NCBI GenBank assembly: GCA_024274995.1 | Contig: JAJSAA010000188.1 | Coordinates: 1 to 10,462 of the forward strand | Source: Deltaproteobacteria bacterium | GTDB lineage: Bacteria > Desulfobacterota > Desulfobulbia > Desulfobulbales > VMSU01 | DNA length: 10,462 nucleotides | Reading direction: 5' to 3' | Shown here: piece after piece, positions 5,398-10,462 of the stretch | Position numbering within the stretch: the stretch's first letter is position 1 | Layout: each line of letters opens with the position of its first letter | The notes under the pieces: model-generated | Seen by the model: only the letters and a program-made list of their open reading frames with translations | Database searches by the model: none | What the model was told of the DNA's origin: nothing | Translations under genes and position numbers: made by a program

Positions 5398-6414
5398 ATG
5401 AATTTAAAAACTATCCTGATACCACCCTTAAGTATTCCCCGAGAGCGTCTTTTTCGTCAATTCCTTATTGTCTTTGATGAGATTTTTTTATACGCCGCCT
5501 CGGAGGATACCTGTCTACCGGAAGATTTTTACAGCCAGCAGCATTTAATCAGGCACTACGCCCCGGTACCCTTTGCGGAAGATCTGGAAAATTTCCAGCA
5601 TCTAATCCGCGACATCTCAACCCACCGGGATGAATATTACGGCGGCGGACTATTTTCCATGTCAAAAGCCATGCATGTCGATGAAGAGGCGGTCTGGGAC
5701 CTGGTAAGCCGCATCATGGTACCAAAAAATGACGAAGACAAGAAGCTCAACGCCTTAACCCAGGCCCGTCTCCTGCTTCGATTATCAGAGATTATGACCG
5801 ATGAGGAGGAAGAGATAAATAACAGCCTGCAACAGGTTGAACGACAGACGGCCTCAATGCTTGGCGCCCTGCAAAACACGGCGGCAAAAACGACCGCCGG
5901 ACGTTCCCCTGCCGCCAGCGAGGCAGGCGGCCCGGCAATTCAACAACTTAAGGCCTGGATACATCTTTTCATGGCCGACAAAGAGGTGGATAGGCCATGG
6001 ATCGCCGCCCCGGCCAGCCGGGAAACCTTCGAGCTTCTCGCTGACTATTACAGCCGGGAACTTGACAAAGGCCCACGTCTCATCTGCCGCCTGCCGCTGC
6101 CGAACTGTGAGGGAGACAATGATAAATACTTAGAGCGCAGAAATAAAATCCGTCAGACCGGGAGCCAACTCCTGCAAGGCTTGGAGAAAGAATTACACCG
6201 CCTGAGCCAGGGCGCTCCCGGAAACAAACCCCTGATGGATAAATTAACGGCGGAGTGGAAGGTCATAATGAGCGATTACGAAGCTGGCACCGCCAGTTTG
6301 GAAATTTATCTATTTAAGGATGTATCCCTGCCGGAACTGCTGGGCCGGGTTATCAATAAAAGTGACGGCCAACCCCTCGGACTGCCGCCTCACACCTTAA
6401 TGGCGGTAATTTAG
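5398..6414 (+). CDS. Hypothetical protein, 338 residues, function unknown
   Basis: The protein is predicted soluble, without signal peptide or membrane segment. Residues 1-110 are compact (ILIPPLSIPRERLFRQF, FDEIFLYAASED, YYGGGLFSMSKAM). Residues about 112-155 are charged and probably helical or coiled coil (LTQARLLLRLSEIMTDEEEEINNSLQQVE with breaks). An Ala/Thr/Ser-rich linker (about 157-178) leads to a second part, containing WIHLFMADKEVDRPWIAAP, that ends in LPPHTLMAVI. I recognise no catalytic motif. The ATG at 5398 has no clear Shine-Dalgarno sequence, so the start is uncertain. It converges on secB with a 12-bp gap and no terminator. The long open frame and codon use like its neighbours support a real gene; it is probably a lineage-restricted conserved hypothetical. 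Confidence 0.75.
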   Translation: MNLKTILIPPLSIPRERLFRQFLIVFDEIFLYAASEDTCLPEDFYSQQHLIRHYAPVPFAEDLENFQHLIRDISTHRDEYYGGGLFSMSKAMHVDEEAVWDLVSRIMVPKNDEDKKLNALTQARLLLRLSEIMTDEEEEINNSLQQVERQTASMLGALQNTAAKTTAGRSPAASEAGGPAIQQLKAWIHLFMADKEVDRPWIAAPASRETFELLADYYSRELDKGPRLICRLPLPNCEGDNDKYLERRNKIRQTGSQLLQGLEKELHRLSQGAPGNKPLMDKLTAEWKVIMSDYEAGTASLEIYLFKDVSLPELLGRVINKSDGQPLGLPPHTLMAVI

Positions 6415-6426
6415 GTTCAGGAGTTT

Positions 6427-6906
6427 TTAATTGGCCTGTTCGCTCTGCTGCTTCTGGGCATTTTGAAAAAGAGCCAGAAAGTTCACCGGCTCCAGCAGGA
6501 AGGGGATAAAACCGCCGTCCACGGTCATTTGGCTGACAATCTGCCGGGTATAAGGAAAAATCATGGTCGGGCAATCCACGGCCAGCACGGCATTTAAATG
6601 CTCCGCCGGAATATTTTTTATGGTAAAAATCCCGCAATGCTCGACCTCGATTATAAAGAGTGCCTTGTCTTCCTTGCCCTGCGTAACCTTGGCGGTAATC
6701 TTGATTTCCACCTCATAGGTATCATCATTGGCCAGTTTTTTATTAGCGAGATTCAAATTAATCTCCACCTTGGGCTGCTCGTTCTGCTGATTAGCGCCAA
6801 AACAATCCGGGGCATTGGGGTTTTCAAAGGAAATATCCTTGACATAGAGCTTCTGTAGACGAAAAATAGGCTGCTCGTTATTAGCTTCGTTTTGCTGATC
6901 GGTCAT
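6427..6906 (-). CDS. secB: Protein-export chaperone SecB
   Basis: SecB is a cytosolic tetrameric chaperone that keeps precursors unfolded and hands them to SecA. The 159 residues match the family length and its conserved blocks: the N-terminal LQKLYVKDISFENPNAP, the strand segment DTYEVEIKITAKV, EVEHCGIFTIKNI, and the C-terminal CPTMIFPYTRQIVSQMTVDGGFIPFLLEPVNFLALF. The N terminus (about 12 residues) and the tail (QKQQSEQAN) are polar and disordered. The tail is less acidic than in E. coli. The ATG (6904-6906) has AGGA about nine bases upstream. It lies downstream of uvrA on the same strand, but a 195-bp gap with a hairpin and a promoter suggests separate transcription. SecB is mainly known from proteobacteria, which fits the Gram-negative assignment. 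Confidence 0.96.
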   Translation of the reverse strand: MTDQQNEANNEQPIFRLQKLYVKDISFENPNAPDCFGANQQNEQPKVEINLNLANKKLANDDTYEVEIKITAKVTQGKEDKALFIIEVEHCGIFTIKNIPAEHLNAVLAVDCPTMIFPYTRQIVSQMTVDGGFIPFLLEPVNFLALFQNAQKQQSEQAN

Positions 6907-6958
6907 GATCTTATTCCTGTTTAAGATTTATCTGATTAGAGGGGCGATTTTACGCCAA

Positions 6959-6986
6959 ATTATTCCTATATACTAAGAATAATCAA
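6959..6986 (-). promoter_or_regulatory. Possible secB promoter
   Basis: On the minus strand TTGATT (6986-6981) and AATAAT (6964-6959) are separated by 16 bases. Each matches the sigma-70 consensus at four or more positions. Transcription would begin near 6952, leaving a leader of about 45 nt before secB. TATATA (6972-6967) is an alternative -10 box without a matching -35. Confidence 0.4.
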
Positions 6987-7045
6987 AAAATGCTTGCCTA
7001 AAAAACTCACCGGTACCGTCCAGATACAGAGTCTTAAATTACTCG

Positions 7046-7092
7046 AACTCTTCGATTTGTATTAACAAGGTGTTAAGTCAAATCGAGAAGTT
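7046..7092 (-). terminator. Long imperfect hairpin just after uvrA, probable terminator or processing site
   Basis: Arms 7046-7067 and 7071-7092 pair over 22 positions with three mismatches and one G-T wobble, around the three-base loop AGG. The inner part TTAACA/TGTTAA and the outer part TTCGATTTG / CAAATCGAG are the solid blocks. It begins 10 bases after the uvrA stop (7102-7104) and lies before the secB promoter. That position suits transcription termination, but no U-run follows on the minus strand, so Rho-independent termination is not certain. Confidence 0.5.
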
Positions 7093-7101
7093 ACGGTTAA
7101 C

Positions 7102-9918
7102 TTACAGAATCTGCTTTAAAAACCGGCCGGTATATGATTGGGCAGCAGCAGCCACCTCCTCCGGGGTGCCGCTGACAATTATCTCCCCGCCCCCGTCACC
7201 ACCCTCCGGCCCGAGATCAATAATCTGATCGGCGGTCTTAATGACATCCAGATTATGCTCAATAACAACCACCGTATTACCGGCATCGGTTAAGCGCTGC
7301 AAGACATTTAAGAGATGTTGAATATCAGCGGGATGGAGACCGGTGGTCGGTTCATCAAGGATGTATAGGGTGCTGCCGGTACCCCGCTTGCTCAGCTCCC
7401 GGGCCAGCTTAATACGCTGGGCCTCCCCCCCGGAGAGGGTGGTGGAGGACTGGCCCAGGGAGATATAGGTCAAGCCCACATCATACAGAGTCTGAAGGCG
7501 GTTCTTGATGGGCGGAATATTCTTAAAAAAGTCAAGAGCCTCTTCAACATTCATGGCCAGAATATCGGCAATGCTCTTGCCCCGGTATAAGATATCCAGG
7601 GTTTCCGGATTATAACGACTACCCCGGCAGGCCTCACAGGTGACATAGACATCGGGCAGAAAATGCATGGCAATCTTGAGCAGACCATCCCCCTGGCAGG
7701 ACTCGCAGCGACCGCCCTTGATGTTAAAACTGAAGCGTCCAGCCTTATAACCACGGGCTCGGGCCTCGGGCAGACGGGCCAATAACTCACGAATGGGGGA
7801 CAGAATCCCGGTATAGGTGGCCGGATTGGAACGTGGAGTGCGGCCGATGGGGCTTTGGTCAATATTAATTATCTTGTCAATATGCTGCAGACCGCTGATC
7901 TTGCCCTCTCCTGCCGCCTGCCGTGCCCCGTTGAGGATATTCGCCGCCCCCTTATAAAGGGTTTCCATAACCAAAGTAGATTTACCGGAACCGGAGACCC
8001 CAGTCACGCAGGTCATCAATCCCAGGGAAAAATGGGCGGTAATATTTTTGAGATTATTGGCCAGCGCCCCTTTAATGGTAATTTTTTTACCCCTTCTGGG
8101 CTGGCGGCGGTTCTCGGGCAGAGGAATGGTCAAGCGCCCGGAGAGATAGCCGCCGGTGAGTGAATCCTCCTTTGCAAACAGACCTCTGACAGGGCCGTTA
8201 TAAATAATCTCCCCCCCATGAACGCCGGCCCCCGGCCCGATATCCAGAACATGATCGGCGGCCAGAATAGTATCGGCATCATGCTCCACCACAATGACCG
8301 TATTGCCCTGATCCCGCAGCCGGATCAAAGTCTTGATGAGACGTTGATTATCTCGCTGATGCAGCCCTATACTGGGCTCATCTAAGATATACAGCACCCC
8401 CATGAGTGAGGCACCAATCTGCGAGGCCAGACGAATACGCTGAAACTCTCCGCCCGAGAGGCTGGAGGCGGCCCGAGCCAGGGAGATATACCCCAGCCCA
8501 ACCCCGGTCAAAAAGTTGAGCCGTTCACGAATCTCCTTGATAATAGGTGCGGCAATTTTTTCATTCTGACCTTGAATGACGATCTCCGCCATCCAGGCCC
8601 TCAACCGCTCAATACTCATCTCCGTCAACTCGAAGATATTATAATTATTAAACTTTACGGCCAAAGATCCGGCATTTAAACGAGCCCCGTTACAGGCCGG
8701 ACAGGGCCGGATATTGAGATATTGTTCCAGACTCTGGCGCACGGATATGGAGGCGGTCTCCTTGTATCGCCGCTCTAATTGCTTCAGCAGACCGGGATAG
8801 GGCCTGGCCGATGAAATCAAGCGGCGGCGACGCCGATAGGTAAAAGAAATCACCTCACTACCTGTGCCGTTGATAATGGCCTCCTGAACCTTGGCCGGTA
8901 ATTTCCCGAAGGGGGTGGTCAGCTTAAAATTATAATGCCCGGCCAGGGCGCGAACAAGTTCACCGGCATAGGATTCCGCCGCGATATCCTTCCAGGGCCT
9001 CACCCCGCCCTTTGCCAGGCTGAGGGCAGAATTGGGAATAATGAGGTCTGGATCAAAGAACTGACGAGTACCCAGACCGCCACACTCAGTACAGGCCCCT
9101 TTAGGATTGTTAAAAGAAAAAAGCTGCGGCGAAAGATCGGGCAGACTGACACCGCATTGCAGACAGGCGGCCCGTTCACTTAACATAATCTCTTCTCCGG
9201 AATCAGGAAAATTAATCAGTAGCATACCATGAGAAAGTTCAAGGGTAGTGGTGATAGAGGCCGCAAGACGGCGTTGAATCTTGTCCTTTATAATCAAACG
9301 GTCAACCACTGCCGCGATGGAGTGTTTTTTGGTCTTGACCAGCTTTATTTCCTGATCCAGACTATACAGAGTGCCATCTACCCGCACCCGAACAAAACCC
9401 GTCTGCCGCAGGCGGTTCAAAACCCCAAGATGTTCGCCCTTCTGGGCCTCAATAACCGGGGCCAGAAGAATAACCTTACTACCCGCCGGATAGCTCATAA
9501 CCGCCGCCGTCATTTCCTGCACACTCTGAGCGGCAATCCTGCTGCCGCAGCGGGGACAATGGGGAGTACCAAGACGGGCGTAGAGGAGGCGAAGATAATC
9601 GTAAATCTCGGTACTGGTACCAACGGTGGAACGTGGATTACGATTGGTGGTACGCTGCTCAATGGAAACCGCTGGCGACAAGCCCTCCAGGCTGTCCACC
9701 TCCGGCTTGTCCATCTGGCCCAGGAATTGGCGGGCATAGGTGGAGAGAGACTCCACATAACGCCTCTGGCCCTCGGCATAGAGGGTATCAAAGGCCAGAG
9801 AAGACTTCCCGGAACCGGAAAGCCCCGTGAAAACGATAAATTTATCACGGGGCAAATCCAGGCTGATATTTTTTAAATTATGCATCCGGGCTCCCCGGAT
9901 ACTGATTTTGGTACGCAT
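7102..9918 (-). CDS. uvrA: Excinuclease ABC subunit A
   Basis: UvrA is the damage-sensing ATPase of nucleotide excision repair and loads UvrB on DNA. The 938 residues equal the usual length. The first ABC half has Walker A GLSGSGKSS (32-40), zinc-finger cysteines 252, 255, 276 and 279, signature SSLSGGE (485-491) and Walker B LDEPSIGLH (512-520). The second half has Walker A GVSGSGKST (640-648), zinc-finger cysteines 738, 741, 761 and 764, signature TTLSGGE (826-832) and Walker B LDEPTTGLH (854-862). The first signature continues FQRIRL where AQRIRL is usual, a minor change. The ATG at 9916-9918 gives the canonical N terminus KISIRGARMHNLKNI but lacks a Shine-Dalgarno sequence; a REP-like repeat sits in that place. 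Met12, behind GGGGAG, would lose the first beta-strand. No uvrB or uvrC is in view. Confidence 0.99.
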   Translation of the reverse strand: MRTKISIRGARMHNLKNISLDLPRDKFIVFTGLSGSGKSSLAFDTLYAEGQRRYVESLSTYARQFLGQMDKPEVDSLEGLSPAVSIEQRTTNRNPRSTVGTSTEIYDYLRLLYARLGTPHCPRCGSRIAAQSVQEMTAAVMSYPAGSKVILLAPVIEAQKGEHLGVLNRLRQTGFVRVRVDGTLYSLDQEIKLVKTKKHSIAAVVDRLIIKDKIQRRLAASITTTLELSHGMLLINFPDSGEEIMLSERAACLQCGVSLPDLSPQLFSFNNPKGACTECGGLGTRQFFDPDLIIPNSALSLAKGGVRPWKDIAAESYAGELVRALAGHYNFKLTTPFGKLPAKVQEAIINGTGSEVISFTYRRRRRLISSARPYPGLLKQLERRYKETASISVRQSLEQYLNIRPCPACNGARLNAGSLAVKFNNYNIFELTEMSIERLRAWMAEIVIQGQNEKIAAPIIKEIRERLNFLTGVGLGYISLARAASSLSGGEFQRIRLASQIGASLMGVLYILDEPSIGLHQRDNQRLIKTLIRLRDQGNTVIVVEHDADTILAADHVLDIGPGAGVHGGEIIYNGPVRGLFAKEDSLTGGYLSGRLTIPLPENRRQPRRGKKITIKGALANNLKNITAHFSLGLMTCVTGVSGSGKSTLVMETLYKGAANILNGARQAAGEGKISGLQHIDKIINIDQSPIGRTPRSNPATYTGILSPIRELLARLPEARARGYKAGRFSFNIKGGRCESCQGDGLLKIAMHFLPDVYVTCEACRGSRYNPETLDILYRGKSIADILAMNVEEALDFFKNIPPIKNRLQTLYDVGLTYISLGQSSTTLSGGEAQRIKLARELSKRGTGSTLYILDEPTTGLHPADIQHLLNVLQRLTDAGNTVVVIEHNLDVIKTADQIIDLGPEGGDGGGEIIVSGTPEEVAAAAQSYTGRFLKQIL

Positions 9919-9925
9919 ACAAAAA

Positions 9926-9943
9926 GGGAACAGATTTTGTTTT
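9926..9943 (+). repeat. REP-like repeat copy 1, directly before the uvrA start
   Basis: GGGAACAGATTTTGTTTT matches copy 2 (10162-10179) at 16 of 18 positions in the same orientation. It lies 7 bases from the uvrA ATG, where a ribosome-binding site would be expected. No paired C-run follows it, so this copy does not form the hairpin of copy 2. Confidence 0.55.
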
Positions 9944-10153
9944 GTAATCAGTTTCGCCCAGGCATTTTAGTTTCTGGAGATTAAAAGGTAACACAGATAA
10001 TACAGACAGCGTCATCTTCGGCGAACATCACCTGACAATTATGACCTCGCTGGATAATGTGGTGCGGACAATGTGACAGAACTACGCGGGCTTGACGCAG
10101 CAGGCATATGGGAGAATATAGCACAGCCTCCGAGTAAGTCAATAAGCTTACAG

Positions 10154-10190
10154 CGTTAAGGGGGGACTGATTTTGTTTTCCCCCTTAACG
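10154..10190. repeat. REP-like hairpin containing repeat copy 2
   Basis: The arms CGTTAAGGGGG (10154-10164) and CCCCCTTAACG (10180-10190) pair perfectly over 11 bp around a 15-base loop that contains GATTTTGTTTT. A G-rich arm leading into CTGATTTTGTTTT and back into a C-run resembles the short palindromic repeats mobilised by REP-associated tyrosine transposases (IS200/IS605-like Y1 enzymes). This link is from memory of similar sequences. No transposase is present in the window. A terminator for the upstream membrane-protein gene is the alternative, but no U-run follows. Confidence 0.5.
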
Positions 10191-10356
10191 GGAAAGAAAG
10201 ACTTTAGCCGGAGGCCGCTACATTCCGAGATGTTATAAAGTCAAGAGTGTGATTTATTGAGCAGTTTACGAGTTTAAGGGTAATTTGTAGCCCTCACTGA
10301 ATAATTACAACTTTTTCTAACCGCCCCAATTGTTTACGGCTGACAAAAACACACCC

Positions 10357-10462
10357 TCAGCTAAGATGCTGATACATAGTCACAATTATGGCCACAATCA
10401 GAATAGTTCCGGTACTGACCACGAAGAGGCCGAAGGTAAAGGCCAGCTTTTTAAGCCAGGGC
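10357..10462 (-). CDS. Membrane protein, C-terminal 34 residues only
   Basis: The minus-strand frame is open from the window edge to a TGA at 10357-10359. The translated end reads PWLKKLAFTFGLF, then VVSTGTILIVAIIVTMYQHLS. It is a single hydrophobic segment of about 22 residues preceded by two lysines, as expected for a C-terminal membrane helix with a short polar tail. The family cannot be recognised from this piece. The opposite strand is also open over this short stretch, but its translation is polar and featureless. The gene would lie upstream of uvrA on the same strand, with the repeat-bearing spacer between. Confidence 0.5.
   Translation of the reverse strand, partial: PWLKKLAFTFGLFVVSTGTILIVAIIVTMYQHLS

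Larger units (their letters stand above)
9919..10356. other. Gene-free 438-bp spacer upstream of uvrA
   Basis: No supported ORF or RNA gene is seen. The spacer holds two copies of an 18-mer repeat (9926-9943, 10162-10179), a strong hairpin (10154-10190), a small hairpin GTAAG/CTTAC (10134-10151) and a weak GTAATT/AATTAC stem (10280-10308). The uvrA promoter must lie here. The best candidate is TATTAT on the minus strand at 10002-9997, with only a poor -35 (TTCGCC) 17 bases upstream. I found no recognisable LexA box. Confidence 0.5.

Noticed and set aside
6353..6637. Minus-strand open frame of 94 codons over the 3' ends of the 338-residue gene and secB
   Set aside because: It overlaps secB in another frame and shows no protein-like features, while secB is certain.
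6942..6957. Small inverted repeat GGCG/CGCC near the secB transcription start as an operator
   Set aside because: The stem is only four base pairs, too short to separate from chance.
9229..9876. Plus-strand open frame of 215 codons opposite the uvrA N-terminal region
   Set aside because: It is antisense to well-conserved uvrA sequence, its translation is low-complexity and matches nothing I know, and long antisense frames are common opposite GC-rich conserved genes.
9883..9885. Met12 of uvrA as the real start because GGGGAG precedes it
   Set aside because: It would remove the conserved KISIRGAR strand found at the start of UvrA proteins, so the first ATG is kept despite its poor ribosome-binding site.

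Overview
The window looks like a chromosomal housekeeping stretch from a Gram-negative bacterium, most likely a deltaproteobacterium (Desulfobacterota, Desulfobulbales-like). The pointers are an outer-membrane assembly lipoprotein (BamD), a SecB chaperone, an NtrC/NifA-type sigma-54 activator, the QueH form of epoxyqueuosine reductase and moderate G+C. The taxonomic call is inference from gene content; no rRNA or other marker is present. I see no phage, plasmid, CRISPR or defence system.

Layout. 1-887 (+): the 3' end of a sigma-54-dependent activator gene overlaps queH by ATGA. They face the minus-strand cluster trxA-trxB-bamD (3107 to 1019), and the convergent ends are separated by a long perfect palindrome at 968-1003. 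Genes within this cluster touch or overlap, which suggests an operon read from a promoter near 3240-3267. 3108-3934 holds a small conserved gene of unknown function (3401-3748) with an extended -10 promoter. Three copies of the short repeat GTARCTGTYYAGC lie around it, two of them forming the ends of a 108-bp MITE-like element (3792-3899). 3935-5069 (+): a PilZ-domain gene overlaps a left-handed beta-helix (hexapeptide) transferase gene. 5072-5365 (-): a 97-residue three-helix membrane protein. It is divergent, with only 32 bp between, from an unrecognised 338-residue soluble protein (5398-6414, +), which converges on secB (6427-6906, -). A promoter and a hairpin fill 6907-7101. uvrA (7102-9918, -) is full length. 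About 440 bp without a gene follow, with REP-like repeats and a strong hairpin, and then the last 34 codons of a minus-strand membrane protein at the right edge.

How it fits together. TrxA/TrxB form the cytosolic NADPH-dependent thioredoxin system. BamD belongs to the BAM complex of the outer membrane, and SecB supplies the Sec pathway that exports BAM substrates. QueH makes queuosine in tRNA, and UvrA starts nucleotide excision repair. The PilZ/hexapeptide pair could be a cyclic-di-GMP-responsive surface or sugar-modification unit, but this is inference. No clearly new multi-gene system is visible. The most interesting items are the repeat-bracketed small gene, the REP-like repeat just upstream of the uvrA start, the palindrome at the queH/bamD junction, and four uncharacterised genes (one cut by the right edge).
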